In this document: in pieces, positions 9,820 to 20,677 of the stretch
How the letters are laid out: the number at the start of each line of letters is the position of its first letter
Position numbering within the stretch: the stretch's first letter is position 1
Source: Mixta gaviniae
Lineage (GTDB): Bacteria; Pseudomonadota; Gammaproteobacteria; Enterobacterales; Enterobacteriaceae
Length of the DNA stretch: 64,000 nt
Assembly: GCF_002953195.1 (NCBI RefSeq)
Contig: NZ_CP026377.1
Coordinates: 3,162,001-3,226,000, forward strand
Reading direction: 5' to 3'
The notes under the pieces: generated by a model
What the model was told of the DNA's origin: nothing
What the model saw: only the letters and a program-made list of their open reading frames with translations
The model's database searches: none
Position numbers and translations under genes: made by a program

Positions 9820-10644
9820 CTAAAGTAGATGTTTATCCAGCAGCGCCTGACAGGATGGCGGCAGCGGCGGCGGCTCGCGCTTCACCGGCGATCCGCCGCC
9901 CGGTTTTTTCGGCAGGAACCAGCTTTCCAGCTCGGCCCCACAGCCGTCGCCCGGCGGCGGCGGCGCCTGATCTTCGCACTCCAGGCTTTCTGACGGGCAG
10001 CGCAGACGCACATGCATATGGGCGCGATGGCCGAACCACGGGCGCACCTTACGCAGCCAGTCGCGATCGCTGCCAGCATCGGCGCACAGCTGCTTTTTGA
10101 TCGCCGGATTGACGAAGATGCGCGTAACCTGCTCATCTTTCGCCGCCAGCTTGATCAGACTGTCGATTTCCGGCTGCCAGTGACGCGCCACCACGCGCTT
10201 GCCGTCAGTGCTGACCAGATCGAGCGGCTGCGGCTTCAGCAGCATCTGTGGCGTCCAGCGGCTTTTCGGCAGCTGCAGCCAGATATCGACATCCAGCCCG
10301 CTCTGATGGCTGGCGTGTCCGCTGCTGAAACGGCCGCCCGCCGCCATGCCCATATCGCCAATCAGCACCTGGCCCAGCCCGAGGTTATGCACCTGAGTGG
10401 TAAGTCGCTGAATAAACAGGATCAGGTCGGGATGGCCGAAATAGCGGCGCTGATCCTGACGCATCACCTGATAGGCCGGATTATTCAGCGGCAGCGCTTC
10501 GGCACCGACAATACAGCCGTTGGCGAAAGCGCCGATCGCCTGCGGCGACCCGGCGATAGGATGGGTAATGTTTTGCCACGGCGTCGCCGCCAGCGCCGGG
10601 GCGCTGAGCAGCAGCGCGGCCAGCAGGGAGAGCGTTTTTCTCAT
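9820..10644 (-). CDS. mepA: Penicillin-insensitive murein endopeptidase MepA
   Basis: A periplasmic LAS-family metallopeptidase cleaving D-Ala-meso-DAP cross-links in peptidoglycan. The 274 residues start with a signal peptide ([13 protein letters not shown]). The zinc ligands are visible: His113 and Asp120 in [10 protein letters not shown], and His211 in HRAHMHVRL (with His206 and His209). A proline-rich C-terminus follows. It lies 3 bases downstream of aroC and 8 bases before the yfcA start, so it is co-transcribed. Confidence 0.96.
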   Translation of the reverse strand: MRKTLSLLAALLLSAPALAATPWQNITHPIAGSPQAIGAFANGCIVGAEALPLNNPAYQVMRQDQRRYFGHPDLILFIQRLTTQVHNLGLGQVLIGDMGMAAGGRFSSGHASHQSGLDVDIWLQLPKSRWTPQMLLKPQPLDLVSTDGKRVVARHWQPEIDSLIKLAAKDEQVTRIFVNPAIKKQLCADAGSDRDWLRKVRPWFGHRAHMHVRLRCPSESLECEDQAPPPPGDGCGAELESWFLPKKPGGGSPVKREPPPLPPSCQALLDKHLL

Positions 10645-10647
10645 GCG

Positions 10648-11733
10648 TTACCAGCGTGGAATAGTGGTGGAAACGTCCGCGCACTGGGCGCGATGGCGCA
10701 GCAGATGGTCCATCAGTACGATCGCCATCATCGCCTCGGCGATCGGCACCGCGCGGATCCCAACGCAGGGATCGTGACGGCCTTTGGTGATCATCTCCAC
10801 CTCTTCGCCGTCGCGGGTAATGGTGTTGCCCGGCACGGTGATGCTGGAGGTGGGCTTCATCGCCAGATGGGCAATCAACGGCTGGCCGCTGCTGATGCCG
10901 CCGAGAATGCCGCCGGCGTGGTTGCTCTGGAAACCGCTGGCGCGGATCTCATCGCGATGCTGGCTGCCGCGCTGATTGACCACCGCAAAGCCGTCGCCGA
11001 TTTCAATCCCTTTCACCGCGTTAATGCTCATCAGCGCGTGCGCCAGGTCGGCGTCCAGACGATCGAACACCGGCTCGCCGAGGCCCACCGGCACATTTTC
11101 CGCCATCACCGTGACCTTCGCGCCGATAGAGTCGCCCTCTTTCTTCAGCGCACGCATCAGCGTATCCAGCGCCTCCAGCTTGTCGGGATCGGGACAGAAG
11201 AACGGATTCTGTTCCACCTGGTCCCACTCTTTCAGCTCGCAGGCGATATCGCCGATTTGCGACAGATAGCCGCGCACCTGCACGCCGAATTTCATCTGCA
11301 GATATTTTTTGGCGATGGCGCCCGCCGCTACGCGCATCGCCGTTTCGCGCGCCGAAGAGCGGCCGCCGCCGCGGTAGTCGCGCACGCCATATTTTTGTTC
11401 GTAGGTGTAGTCGGCATGGCCGGGACGAAACAGATCTTTGATGGCGCCGTAATCCTGCGAGCGCTGATCGGTGTTTTCAATCAGCAGCCCGATGCTGGTG
11501 CCGGTGGTAACGCCTTCAAACACGCCGGAGAGAATACGCACCTGATCCGGCTCGCGGCGTTGGGTGGTATAGCGCGAGGTACCCGGACGACGCCGGTCGA
11601 GATCGTGCTGCAAATCCGCCTCGGTGAGCGGGATGCCGGGCGGCACGCCGTCAACGATGCAGCCCAGCGCGATGCCGTGGGATTCACCAAAGGTGGTGAC
11701 GCGAAAAATCTGTCCAATCGTGTTGCCTGCCAT
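10648..11733 (-). CDS. aroC: Chorismate synthase
   Basis: Catalyses the last shikimate step, EPSP to chorismate, using reduced FMN. The 361-residue protein begins [20 protein letters not shown] with the family signature, and contains RPGHADYTY, the GRSSARETA segment and the terminal [15 protein letters not shown] block. It lies in the leftward prmB-aroC-mepA group, 21 bases after prmB. Confidence 0.98.
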   Translation of the reverse strand: MAGNTIGQIFRVTTFGESHGIALGCIVDGVPPGIPLTEADLQHDLDRRRPGTSRYTTQRREPDQVRILSGVFEGVTTGTSIGLLIENTDQRSQDYGAIKDLFRPGHADYTYEQKYGVRDYRGGGRSSARETAMRVAAGAIAKKYLQMKFGVQVRGYLSQIGDIACELKEWDQVEQNPFFCPDPDKLEALDTLMRALKKEGDSIGAKVTVMAENVPVGLGEPVFDRLDADLAHALMSINAVKGIEIGDGFAVVNQRGSQHRDEIRASGFQSNHAGGILGGISSGQPLIAHLAMKPTSSITVPGNTITRDGEEVEMITKGRHDPCVGIRAVPIAEAMMAIVLMDHLLRHRAQCADVSTTIPRW

Positions 11734-11754
11734 CTCGGCTCCGTTATTGTGCGA

Positions 11755-12687
11755 TTAATCTTTGAAATATTTGAAGTGATGTTGTGCGTCGACAATTTGC
11801 TGACGGGTCAGCATAAATACGCCGTCGCCGCCGTTATCAAATTCCAGCCAGGTGAACGGCACGTCGGGGTATTGCGCGATCATATGCACCATGCTGTTAC
11901 CGACTTCGCAAATCAGCACGCCCTCTTCCTGCAGATAGTCCGGCGCGCAGGCCAGGATGCGGCGCACCAGCTTCAGCCCGTCGCTGCCCGCCGCCAGGCC
12001 CAGCTCCGGCTCATGGCGATACTCATTCGGCAGGTCGTCCATATCATCCGCGTCGACATAAGGCGGATTGGTGACGATCAAATCGTATTGCAGCTTCGGC
12101 AGATCGCGGAACAGGTCGGAGCGGATCGGGGTGACATGATGGATCAGGCCATGCTCTTCAATGTTCTGCTCGGCAACCGCCAGCGCATCGAGAGAGAGAT
12201 CGACCGCGTCCACTTCCGCCTCCGGGAAGGCGTAGGCGCAGGCAATGGCGATGCAGGCGCTGCCGGTACACATATCCAGAATGTGCTGCGGCGTATGGTT
12301 CAGCAGGCCAGCGAAGCGGCTGTTGATCAGCTCGCCAATCGGCGAACGCGGGACCAGTACGCGCTCATCGACATAGAACTCATGGCCACAAAACCAGACT
12401 TTGTTGGTGAGATAGGCAACCGGAATGCGCTCGTTGACGCGGCGGATCACACGTTCGACGATGCGGTGGCGCTCGCTGGAGGTCAGACGCGCGTTGCGCA
12501 TCTCTTCAGGAATATCCAGCGGCAGGTAAAGGGTTGGCAAAACCAGCTGAACAGCTTCGTCCCAGGGATTGTCCGTGCCGTGGCCATACCAGATGTTGGC
12601 CGCCGCGAAACGGCTCACCGCCCAGCGCAGCATATCCTGAATGGTGTGCAGTTCATTCACTGCTTCATCGACGAAAATTTTGTCCAA
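11755..12687 (-). CDS. prmB: Ribosomal protein uL3 (L3) glutamine methyltransferase
   Basis: PrmB methylates the glutamine of ribosomal protein L3. It has the Rossmann SAM motif [16 protein letters not shown] and the amide-binding NPPYVDADD motif of the PrmA/HemK group. The start is TTG 12687 ([13 protein letters not shown]), as for E. coli prmB, giving 310 residues; an in-frame GTG at 12699 would add MEGN. It heads the leftward operon and is divergent from smrB. Confidence 0.96.
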   Translation of the reverse strand: MDKIFVDEAVNELHTIQDMLRWAVSRFAAANIWYGHGTDNPWDEAVQLVLPTLYLPLDIPEEMRNARLTSSERHRIVERVIRRVNERIPVAYLTNKVWFCGHEFYVDERVLVPRSPIGELINSRFAGLLNHTPQHILDMCTGSACIAIACAYAFPEAEVDAVDLSLDALAVAEQNIEEHGLIHHVTPIRSDLFRDLPKLQYDLIVTNPPYVDADDMDDLPNEYRHEPELGLAAGSDGLKLVRRILACAPDYLQEEGVLICEVGNSMVHMIAQYPDVPFTWLEFDNGGDGVFMLTRQQIVDAQHHFKYFKD

Positions 12688-12852
12688 GTTGCCCTCCACA
12701 GGCCGTTCCGTAGTTACGGCAGTTAGTTTGCCATGAAGTGGGCGAGAATTCAGCGCAGGGACGTGAAAAAGCTGACTTTTGTTTACAATGCGGGTTATCG
12801 TAGCCCTCAGGCCGCGCGGCCTGCGCCCGTTAACTATCAGAAATCAGGCATT

Positions 12853-13401
12853 ATGAAGAAAAAAGAGCAGCTCAGCGCTGAAGATAAGGCGCTTTTTCGT
12901 CAGCTGATGACCGGCACCCGCAAGCTAAAGCAGGATACGCTGGTGCATCAGCCGCCGCGCAAAAAAGCGGAGGTGTCGCTAAAGCGTCAGCTGTCGGAGC
13001 AGGCGGACAACAGCCACTATTTTTCCGATGAGTTCCAGCCGCTGCTGGCTGAGGATGGCCCGGTGCGCTATGTACGCGGCGATGTCAGTCATTATGAGCT
13101 GAAGAAGCTGCGGCGCGGCAACTATACGCCTGAAATTTTTCTCGATCTGCACGGGCTGACGCAGCAGCAGGCCAAGCAGGAGCTGGGCGCGCTGATCGCT
13201 GCCTGTCGACGCGAGCATATTTTTTGCGCCAGCGTGATGCATGGGCACGGCAAGCATATTCTGAAGCAGCAGACGCCGCTGTGGCTGGCGCAGCATCCCT
13301 ACGTGATGGCCTTTCACCAGGCACCAAAAGCCTTTGGCGGCGATGCGGCCCTGCTGGTGCTGATTGAGGTGGAGGAGTGGCAGCCGCCGGAATTACCCTG
13401 A
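12853..13401 (+). CDS. smrB: Ribosome rescue endonuclease SmrB
   Basis: SmrB is recruited to collided ribosomes and cuts mRNA between them. The 182-residue protein has an N-terminal ribosome-binding extension and a C-terminal Smr domain with DLH at residues 98-100 and HGHGKH at 130-135. I chose ATG 12853 (MKKKEQLS), which matches the family; the frame is open back to 12733. It is divergent from prmB and convergent with sixA, 12 bases apart. Confidence 0.96.
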   Translation: MKKKEQLSAEDKALFRQLMTGTRKLKQDTLVHQPPRKKAEVSLKRQLSEQADNSHYFSDEFQPLLAEDGPVRYVRGDVSHYELKKLRRGNYTPEIFLDLHGLTQQQAKQELGALIAACRREHIFCASVMHGHGKHILKQQTPLWLAQHPYVMAFHQAPKAFGGDAALLVLIEVEEWQPPELP

Positions 13402-13413
13402 CGGCCTGAGGCG

Positions 13414-13896
13414 TTACATCGCTTTGGCGAGCTTGGAGGGGCTGACCTGCCATTTTAAGGCGCCTTCGCTCTTGTCGGCATCAAAATCGATGCAGGCGAT
13501 CGCGGAAGTGGCGAACATCGGCGGCGGCTCCTGCGGACAGAGTTCCGACACCAGATAGCCGACTAACGGAAGATGGGAGATAACCAATACCGAGGCGACC
13601 CCTTCTTTCGCCAGCGCCTGAATATAGCAGGCGACCAGCGCCGGATCGCCGCCCGGCGTCAGCTCCGGCAGCACTTCCTGCTCCTGCGGCAGCTGCAGTG
13701 CCTCGCGAACCGTGGCGAGCGTCTGCTCCGCACGCAGATAGGGGCTAACCAGCACCCGTTCGATATCCAGTGTCTGGCTGTTGAGCCAGCTCGCCATTTG
13801 GCGTGATTCATCACAGCCGCAATGGGTCAAAGGCCGCACAGAATCACTGGCTGCCTCAAGTGCAGCGTCGCCGTGACGCATGATAAAAACTTGCAT
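13414..13896 (-). CDS. sixA: Phosphohistidine phosphatase SixA
   Basis: A 160-residue histidine phosphatase with the N-terminal RHG motif (MQVFIMRHGDAA, catalytic His8). SixA removes phosphate from the nitrogen PTS protein NPr. Conserved RVLVSPYLRAEQT and VISHLPLVG (second catalytic His) are present. It lies next to fadJI as in E. coli. Confidence 0.95.
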   Translation of the reverse strand: MQVFIMRHGDAALEAASDSVRPLTHCGCDESRQMASWLNSQTLDIERVLVSPYLRAEQTLATVREALQLPQEQEVLPELTPGGDPALVACYIQALAKEGVASVLVISHLPLVGYLVSELCPQEPPPMFATSAIACIDFDADKSEGALKWQVSPSKLAKAM

Positions 13897-14066
13897 AAAG
13901 CACCGCTGTTGTTTAACAAAATCGTCGGATCATCAGTCTGTCCGACGCGTCATTCTGCGAATGAACGCTGTGTTGTAACCCAATGCCCTGAGTATAGTCA
14001 ACCGATTGTTTAATAAACGACCTATTGACGGAATATGGCGCCAGGCACGGCAAAAAAGCGCCTTTG

Positions 14067-16220
14067 CTAAGCCGCTGAATCATTATGGGTATTCGCTTCG
14101 TCCGGAGAATTGTAAAAGTTTTCTCCACGCTCGGCGCGCTGACGCAGCGCTTCGCACGGCGCAAAGCGGTCGCCATACTGATGCATCAGGCGGGCTAATG
14201 TGTTTACTACGTTAGCGGCCCCGAGGCTGTCCATGTAGCGGAAAGGTCCGCCGAGGAAAGGCGGAAATCCGATGCCGAAAACCGCGCCGATATCGCCGTC
14301 ACGCGCGCTACGGATAATGCCCTCATCAAGACAGCGCGCCGCCTCATTCAGCATCAGCATCACGCAGCGCTGGGCGATAAGTGCCCCGTCCAGACGGTGC
14401 TGCGGCTGGATCTGCAGCAGAGAATAGAGCGTTTTATCTGCCTGCCTGCTTTTGCCGCGCCCGTCATAGCGGTAAAAGCCACGCCCGTTTTTACGCCCTT
14501 TACGGTTATCACGCAGCACAGCGGAAAACGCCTCCGGCGCGGCGAAACGCGGTCCCCAGGCCTGCTCCAGTATCGGCAGGATTTTGGTGCCGACGTCAAT
14601 GCCGACCTCATCCAGCAGCTGCACCGGCCCCAGCGGGAAGCCGAATTTCACCAGCGCCTTATCAATATTTTCGATCGGCTCGCCCTCCAGCAGGCAGCGC
14701 ATCGCTTCATTCATATAGGGCGCCAGAATGCGATTGACGTAAAAGCCGGGGCGATCGGCCACCACGATCGGCGTCTTACCCTGCCGTTTAGCCAGCGCCA
14801 CCGTAGTGGCGATGGTAGCCTCAGAACTCTGCTGATGTGGGATCACTTCCACCAGCAGCATTTTATCCACCGGGCTGAAATAGTGCAGGCCGATCACCTG
14901 CTCCGGCCGCTGCGCCTGTGCGGCGATCTGGGCGATCGGCAACGAGGAGGTATTAGAGGCGAAAATGGTATGCGGCGCGCAGTGCTGTTCCACCTCCGCC
15001 ACCATCTGCCGCTTCAGCGCCAGATCTTCGAATACCGCCTCAATTACCACGTCGCGCTGCGCAAAACCGCTGTAGTCGGTGGCGCCGGTAATCAGCGCCA
15101 TCTGCCGCTGACGCGCGGTAGCGGTGATATGCCGGCGTCTGACTTTCTTGCTCAGCAGATCCCAGCTGTACTTCATCGCGTGGTTGACCCCTTCCACGCT
15201 GATATCTTTGATCCGCACCGGCAGCCCCGCTTTGATGGCGGTGACGGCGGCGATGCCGCCGCCCATTAGCCCGCCGCCCAGCACGCCGACCGAATGCAAC
15301 GGCAACGGCTGTGCATCGGCGCCGCGCTCTTTTTTCATCGCGGTGGTGGCGAAAAAGAGATGGCGCAGAGCGGCTGACTGCGGCGTCATGGTCAGTTCGC
15401 CAAAGGCGAGCGCCTCCGCCTCGTGACCGGCGCGCATCCCCTGCTCCAGCCCGATGCGCACCGCTTCCAGAATGCGGCGCGTCGCCGGATAGTTACCGTG
15501 GGTTTTCGCCTCGCTTTGCCGCGCCGCCAGTTTAAACAGCAGCACGCGCCCCGCCGGCCCATGCATTAGCCGCGTGCGTAGCGGCAGCGGCCGGCGCTGG
15601 TTTTTGCCCTTCAGCGCCAGCGCCGCCGCCGTTTCCAGCAGGATAGACTGCGGCACCGCATCATCCACCAGCCCCAACTTCAGTGCCTGCCTGGCGCGCA
15701 GGCTTTTGCCGGTCAGGATCAGGTTCAGCGCCTGCGAGGCGCCGATCAGACGCGGCAAACGCTGCGTGCCGCCGCTGCCGGGCAGCAGTCCGAGCTGCAC
15801 TTCCGGCAGCCCGAGCAGGGTTTTCTCATCCAGTGAACAGACGCGCCAATCGCAGGCCAGCGCCAGCTCCAGGCCGCCGCCAAGACAGGGACCGTGAATA
15901 GCCGCCACCACCGGCACCGGCAGCGCGGCGATCTCGGACATAATACGCTGCCCCTGCTCCGCCAGCTGGCGCGCCTCGTCGGCACTGTGGCAGCCATCAA
16001 TCATGCTGATATCCGCGCCGGCGATAAAGGAATCGGGTTTGCCGGAAATAAACACCAGCCCGGCCAGCGCCGCATGCTGCCGCGCCTCAGCGATGACCGC
16101 ACGGATCTGCGCAATAAAGGTTGCCCGCAGCGTATTCATTTTCTCTCCCGGCAGGTCAATGGTGATGACGCCGACGTTATCGCTGCGAACGCTAAACTGA
16201 AATGCGGATTGCTGTTCCAT
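14067..16220 (-). CDS. fadJ: Fatty acid oxidation complex alpha subunit FadJ
   Basis: FadJ combines enoyl-CoA hydratase/isomerase (N-terminal crotonase domain, with the oxyanion segment [17 protein letters not shown]) and 3-hydroxyacyl-CoA dehydrogenase (NAD site [14 protein letters not shown] near residue 315; HYFSPVDKM). It acts with FadI in anaerobic beta-oxidation. ATG 16220 gives 717 residues and starts 4 bases after the fadI stop; an in-frame ATG at 16232 would overlap fadI. Confidence 0.96.
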   Translation of the reverse strand: MEQQSAFQFSVRSDNVGVITIDLPGEKMNTLRATFIAQIRAVIAEARQHAALAGLVFISGKPDSFIAGADISMIDGCHSADEARQLAEQGQRIMSEIAALPVPVVAAIHGPCLGGGLELALACDWRVCSLDEKTLLGLPEVQLGLLPGSGGTQRLPRLIGASQALNLILTGKSLRARQALKLGLVDDAVPQSILLETAAALALKGKNQRRPLPLRTRLMHGPAGRVLLFKLAARQSEAKTHGNYPATRRILEAVRIGLEQGMRAGHEAEALAFGELTMTPQSAALRHLFFATTAMKKERGADAQPLPLHSVGVLGGGLMGGGIAAVTAIKAGLPVRIKDISVEGVNHAMKYSWDLLSKKVRRRHITATARQRQMALITGATDYSGFAQRDVVIEAVFEDLALKRQMVAEVEQHCAPHTIFASNTSSLPIAQIAAQAQRPEQVIGLHYFSPVDKMLLVEVIPHQQSSEATIATTVALAKRQGKTPIVVADRPGFYVNRILAPYMNEAMRCLLEGEPIENIDKALVKFGFPLGPVQLLDEVGIDVGTKILPILEQAWGPRFAAPEAFSAVLRDNRKGRKNGRGFYRYDGRGKSRQADKTLYSLLQIQPQHRLDGALIAQRCVMLMLNEAARCLDEGIIRSARDGDIGAVFGIGFPPFLGGPFRYMDSLGAANVVNTLARLMHQYGDRFAPCEALRQRAERGENFYNSPDEANTHNDSAA

Positions 16221-16224
16221 AACC

Positions 16225-17535
16225 TTATTCAACCTCCAGTACCATCGCCGCGCCCAGGCCGCCCGCCGCGCAGGCGGTCACCAGCCCCAGGCCGCCGCCG
16301 CGACGGCGCAGTGCATTCAGCGTTTGGGTAATCATGCGCGCGCCGGTGGCGGCGAAGGGATGCCCGTAGGCGATAGAGCCACCCAGTACGTTAAATTTGT
16401 CCTCATCCACTTCGCCTAACGCCTGCGGGCGATTCAGCATATCGCGGGCAAAGCGCGCGTCGCCGAACAGCTTCAGGTTCGCCAGCGTCTGTGCGGCGAA
16501 CGCCTCATGCATATCGATCAGCGTCAGATCGCGTAGCGCAATCCCGGCGCGATCCAGCGCCAGCGGCGTCGCATAAACCGGTCCCAGCAGCATATCCTGC
16601 CAGACGTCGGTAGCGGTAAAGGCGTAGCTGCGCAGATAGCCGAGCGGCGTAATACCCAGCTCGCGCGCCCGTGATTCGGTCATCAGGATCACCGCCGCGG
16701 CGCCATCGGTAAGCGGCGTGCTGTTGGCGGCCGTCACACTGCCGTGGCGCCGATCGAAGGCCGGACGCAGCCGGGCGTAATCGCTGACGACGCTGTTTTC
16801 GCGCACGTTGTTATCCTGACGAAACGCGGCACGCCAGGGCGGCACGTAAGCCGTCATCACTTCATTGTCTAAATGGCCGTCGCGCCAGGCCTGCGCGGCG
16901 CGCTGATGGGAACGATGCGCCAGCGCATCCTGCTGTTCGCGGCTGATGCCGTGACTTTTCGCCATCTGTTCGGCGGTATCGCCCATACGCAGGCCGGTAG
17001 AATACTCCGCCACCGCCGGCGGTACCGGCAGCAGATCGCGCGGACGTAGCGCGCTAAACAGTTTTAGTTTTTTACCTAAGGTGCGTGCCTTGCTGAGATC
17101 GACCAGCGTACGGCCCAGCTTTTTACTGACGCCGATTGGCAGAACGGAAGAAGAGTCAGCCCCGCCGGCGATGCCGGCGCTGACGTTGCCCGTCAGCAGG
17201 CTTTCCGCCAGGCTGGCTACAGCCTGAAAGCTGGTGGCGCAGGCGCGGCTAACGCTCCAGGCGTCGGTGCGGACATTTAGCCCGCTGCTGAGAACGATTT
17301 CACGCGCGATATTCGGCGCTTCTGGCATCTGGATCACCTGGCCGAACACCAGTTGCTCGATAATCTCCGCCGGCAGTTGGCTGCGGGCCATTAATTCGCT
17401 GACCACCATACGTCCCAGCTCAATCGCCGGAATGCCGTGCAGCGCCGTCGCCTGACGGGCGAAGGGCGTGCGCAGCCCGTGGGTAATGGCGATGCGATCG
17501 CCCTGACGCGTCAGCAAAGGAAGCGCTCTGCTCAT
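16225..17535 (-). CDS. fadI: 3-ketoacyl-CoA thiolase FadI
   Basis: The thiolase of the FadIJ complex, 436 residues. The nucleophile lies in [19 protein letters not shown], and the C-terminal motifs [17 protein letters not shown] and [16 protein letters not shown] provide the His and second Cys. ATG 17535 ([16 protein letters not shown]) fits the family; the frame extends to 17544. A FadR-like site lies about 40 bases upstream. It is co-transcribed with fadJ. Confidence 0.96.
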   Translation of the reverse strand: MSRALPLLTRQGDRIAITHGLRTPFARQATALHGIPAIELGRMVVSELMARSQLPAEIIEQLVFGQVIQMPEAPNIAREIVLSSGLNVRTDAWSVSRACATSFQAVASLAESLLTGNVSAGIAGGADSSSVLPIGVSKKLGRTLVDLSKARTLGKKLKLFSALRPRDLLPVPPAVAEYSTGLRMGDTAEQMAKSHGISREQQDALAHRSHQRAAQAWRDGHLDNEVMTAYVPPWRAAFRQDNNVRENSVVSDYARLRPAFDRRHGSVTAANSTPLTDGAAAVILMTESRARELGITPLGYLRSYAFTATDVWQDMLLGPVYATPLALDRAGIALRDLTLIDMHEAFAAQTLANLKLFGDARFARDMLNRPQALGEVDEDKFNVLGGSIAYGHPFAATGARMITQTLNALRRRGGGLGLVTACAAGGLGAAMVLEVE

Positions 17536-17575
17536 TATTCTCACCTGTTAACCGCGACCGCAGCATCATTGCCAA

Positions 17576-17592
17576 AGAGGTCAGACCTGCCC
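17576..17592 (-). promoter_or_regulatory. Putative FadR operator upstream of fadIJ
   Basis: The minus strand reads GGGCAGGTCTGACCTCT, containing the GGTCTGACC core of FadR sites. It is 40 bases from the fadI start. FadR repression of fadIJ is established in E. coli; that this site mediates it is inference. Confidence 0.65.
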
Positions 17593-17784
17593 AGTGTTAA
17601 CCAGTTTGTAACAAGGCGCCAGCAACGGGGATAGAAAATGAGAGCGGCGGCACAGTTGCCGCAGAGAGGTAAAAAAAGAGAGCGACACGGGAAGAGCGGC
17701 GCTGTTTTAGCAACGCCGCAAGCGGGAAGTTAGCGCAGAATTTAGCGCAGGCCGGGCTGGAATTTAACGTAAACCGGGCCAGGT

Positions 17785-18081
17785 TTAGCGCAGGCCGAGC
17801 TGGAAAATCAGCGTTTCCGCCTGGCAGCTAAAGGTAAAATCAACGTCCAGCTGCACGCCTTCGGCCACCTCGGTAAAGCGCGGGGTAATAACGCACGGTT
17901 CCGATTCAACGCTGCGCGCTTTTTCGCTGAGGGTCGCCAGCATTGCTTCCGCCTGCTGACGGTTATCGAACACACGGGACCAGGAAGCGGTGCAGTCGCT
18001 GTTATCCATGACGGTGCCGACATCGACACAGCAGCAGGCGGCGGTTTCATTAGTACTGCATTTATTTAAAGCATCACTCAT
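17785..18081 (-). CDS. yfcZ: YfcZ/YiiS family protein
   Basis: A 98-residue protein matching E. coli YfcZ (CCCVDVGTVMDNSDCTASWS, EKARSVESEPC, LIFQLGLR). It is rich in cysteine; the function is unknown. It lies between fadIJ and fadL as in E. coli. A copy of its last 20 or so bases lies about 43 bases further downstream (17741-17763). Confidence 0.92.
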   Translation of the reverse strand: MSDALNKCSTNETAACCCVDVGTVMDNSDCTASWSRVFDNRQQAEAMLATLSEKARSVESEPCVITPRFTEVAEGVQLDVDFTFSCQAETLIFQLGLR

Positions 18082-18302
18082 TATTATCTCCCACTATTTC
18101 GCTTTAAACGATTAACCAGATTGCGGTCTATTTTACCCCTCCCCGCCAGCCGCCACGAAATAGTGTGAGGACTATCACTAACATTATTGATCTGGCGCAG
18201 GAATAGCGCAGTCGGGCAGGCAGTGAGGCGGCAAATTTGCTACGTGGATCTTATTTCATAGATCATATTTGAAATATTTAAAAAACAATATTGCAACATA
18301 TA

Positions 18303-18343
18303 CACAGGTCAGACCTATACTGTGCGCACTGGTCTGATTTGTG
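18303..18343 (+). promoter_or_regulatory. Two tandem FadR-like operators upstream of fadL
   Basis: The 347-base yfcZ-fadL gap holds CACAGGTCAGACCTATA (18303-18319) and CACTGGTCTGATTTGTG (18327-18343). Both have the GGTCNGA core of FadR and are 24 bases apart. E. coli fadL also has two FadR sites near its promoter. The rest of the gap is AT-rich, with no gene seen. Confidence 0.75.
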
Positions 18344-18428
18344 CGTTGTATTTCAGCCCCTACAATCCCCGATCCCTTGTTACTTGGTGTAACAGAATTT
18401 ATAAAAATCACATAATGAGGTTGTGGTC

Positions 18429-19763
18429 ATGAACCATAAAAACCTGTGTGCAAAGTCAGCTTTGGCGGCTGCAGTGGCAATTGCTTCCTCCAATCTTTAC
18501 GCAGCGGGCTTCCAGCTCAATGAGTTCTCCTCGATTGGTTTGGGTCGCGCCTATTCCGGCGAAGGCGCGATGGGCGATACAGCGGCATCAGCCAGCCGCA
18601 ACCCGGCGACCATGGCATTGATGGATCGCCCGATGTTTTCCGTCGGCGCGGTATTTATCGATCCTGACGTCAATATTGATGGCGACAGCGGCTCCGGCAA
18701 CAGTCTGAAGGCGGACAATATCGCGCCGACGCAGTGGGTGCCCAATATTCATTATGTGCAGCCGATTAACGATCAATGGTGGATTGGCGCTTCCGCCTCC
18801 ACCAATTACGGTCTGGCCACCGAATTTAATAATGATTACGCCGGCGGCGCCTACGGCGGCAAAACCGACCTGATGACCTCCAACTTTAATTTAAGCACCG
18901 CCTGGCGCATGAACCAGCACCTCAGCTTCGGCGTGGGCTTTGACGCGGTTTACGCGCGCGCCAAGATTGAACGCTATCTGGGCGAATATGGCGGCGTACT
19001 GCCTGCCGTCGGCCTGCCTGCCGCGCCTGCCGATACCCAGGTCGCGCATCTGAAAGGCGACGAGTGGGGCTACGGCTGGAACGCCGGCATTCTGTATGAG
19101 GTGGATGAAAACAACCGCTTCGGCCTGACTTACCGTTCTGAGGTGAAGATCGATTTTGACGGCGACTATAAGAGTTCGATTCCGTCTCAGGCGAACCCGA
19201 TTACCGGCCCGATTGGCCTGCCTTACGGCACCAACGGCAGCACTATCCCAGGCGCGCTGACGCTGAACCTGCCGGAGATGTGGGAAGTGTCGGGCTATCA
19301 TAAAGTCGCGCCGCAGTGGGCGGTTCACTACAGCCTGGCCTACACCAGCTGGAGCCAGTTCCAGGAGTTGAAAGCGACCGGCAGCAACGGCCAACAGCTG
19401 TTCTATAAAGATGAAAGCTATAAGGATGCCTACCGCATCGCGCTGGGCACCACCTACTTTTACGATCAGAACTGGACCTTCCGCGCCGGCATCGCCTTCG
19501 ATGACAGCCCGGTTCCGGCCGATAAGCGCTCTATCTCCATTCCCGATCAGGATCGTCTGTGGCTGAGCGCCGGTGCCTCATACGCCTTTAACGATAACGC
19601 CTCGGTAGATGTCGGCGTCTCTTACATGCATGGTCAGAAAGTGACGGTACATGAAGGGGTCGATCCGGTCGCTACCGCGCGTAACGGCGTCGCAACGCCG
19701 TATGAATTCGATTCGGAAGGCAAAGCCTGGCTCTACGGCGCTAACTTTAACTACCGTTTCTGA
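18429..19763 (+). CDS. fadL: Long-chain fatty acid outer membrane transporter FadL
   Basis: A 14-strand beta-barrel that carries long-chain fatty acids across the outer membrane. The signal peptide ends near SSNLYA. The mature part begins [20 protein letters not shown] with the hatch-domain NPA motif ([10 protein letters not shown]), and the last residue is Phe. ATG 18429 (MNHKNLCAK) is preferred to the in-frame start at 18423. An intrinsic terminator follows, and FadR sites lie upstream. Confidence 0.96.
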   Translation: MNHKNLCAKSALAAAVAIASSNLYAAGFQLNEFSSIGLGRAYSGEGAMGDTAASASRNPATMALMDRPMFSVGAVFIDPDVNIDGDSGSGNSLKADNIAPTQWVPNIHYVQPINDQWWIGASASTNYGLATEFNNDYAGGAYGGKTDLMTSNFNLSTAWRMNQHLSFGVGFDAVYARAKIERYLGEYGGVLPAVGLPAAPADTQVAHLKGDEWGYGWNAGILYEVDENNRFGLTYRSEVKIDFDGDYKSSIPSQANPITGPIGLPYGTNGSTIPGALTLNLPEMWEVSGYHKVAPQWAVHYSLAYTSWSQFQELKATGSNGQQLFYKDESYKDAYRIALGTTYFYDQNWTFRAGIAFDDSPVPADKRSISIPDQDRLWLSAGASYAFNDNASVDVGVSYMHGQKVTVHEGVDPVATARNGVATPYEFDSEGKAWLYGANFNYRF

Positions 19764-19773
19764 TTGCACGATT

Positions 19774-19806
19774 GAAAAAAAAGACGGGAATTTCCCGCCT
19801 TTTTTA
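19774..19806. terminator. Intrinsic terminator between fadL and mlaA
   Basis: A8, then the hairpin GACGGGAA/TTTCCCGCC, then T6. The A and T tracts allow termination from both directions. Confidence 0.8.
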
Positions 19807-19877
19807 TTGGTACTGAAAGCAACACGCAGGGTACCAGAACCTGTTTCTAAGGCGGGGATCCGCCTTTTTCTTGCCGC

Positions 19878-20642
19878 TTATTCGGCGGCGTCGATATCGT
19901 CCAGATCGCCCTCAATCGCCTGCGCGTTGGGGTTCTCCTGCGGCTTCAGCTTGCCGCCGTTCGCCAGGAAATCGTGACGCTGGAAATAGGCGTTACGCAC
20001 GAAAGCGTAAGGATCGCTGGAGCTGCGCAGAATCGCATCGGAATCGAGCAGCTGCGCGCGCGTCTCTACGCCTTCCAGCGCCCACTTGCCGGCACTCAGC
20101 GGCCAGCTCAGCCAGCTCAACACCGGATAGAGCGTATCCAGATAGTCGCCGCCATCTTCACGCGGCGTAAAGCTGCCGTAGCCGGGCAGCACCACGTAAG
20201 GACCGTAGCCGACGCCCCAGGCACCGAGCGTGCCGCCGAAGCGCGGCGGCTCTTCACGCGCCAGCTTGTCGTTCGCCATGCCCGCCACGTCGATAAAGCC
20301 CCCTAACCCCAGCACAGTATTCAGGAAGAAACGGTTGAAGTGGATCATACCGCGATAGGGATCGCCGCGCAGGAAGGAGTTCACCATCGCCGCCGGCTCG
20401 TTCAGGTTGCCGAGAAAATTACTTACCCCGGTGCGCGCCGGAACCGGCACATAATCCCGCCACGCCACCGCTACCGGACGCACCACATAAGGATCCAGCA
20501 CGTTATAGTTGAAGTTAAACATCGTGCGGTTAAAACCTTCCAGCGGATCGGAACGCCCCTGCGGTTCGTTGTTATCCTGAGAGCTGGCGCAGCCGACCAG
20601 CAAAACGCTGGCCAGCGCCAACCCCGTCAGGCGGTAGTTCAT
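19878..20642 (-). CDS. mlaA: Phospholipid-removing lipoprotein MlaA (VacJ)
   Basis: An outer membrane lipoprotein of the Mla pathway that extracts mislocalised phospholipids and passes them to MlaC. The 254-residue protein has the lipobox LVGC (Cys18) and the conserved DPLEGFNRTMFNFNYNVLD, RFFLNTVLGLGGFIDVA and WGVGYGPYVVLPGYG segments. It is downstream of the ccm cluster here and next to yfdC in E. coli. Confidence 0.96.
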   Translation of the reverse strand: MNYRLTGLALASVLLVGCASSQDNNEPQGRSDPLEGFNRTMFNFNYNVLDPYVVRPVAVAWRDYVPVPARTGVSNFLGNLNEPAAMVNSFLRGDPYRGMIHFNRFFLNTVLGLGGFIDVAGMANDKLAREEPPRFGGTLGAWGVGYGPYVVLPGYGSFTPREDGGDYLDTLYPVLSWLSWPLSAGKWALEGVETRAQLLDSDAILRSSSDPYAFVRNAYFQRHDFLANGGKLKPQENPNAQAIEGDLDDIDAAE

Positions 20643-20677
20643 AATCTTCTCCCTGTATTGATTGAGTGCGTACCGCT

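Noticed and set aside
10012..12726. 904-codon + strand reading frame opposite mepA-aroC-prmB
   Set aside because: Three well-known genes fill the other strand; the frame is a by-product of GC-rich codons and has no recognisable domain.
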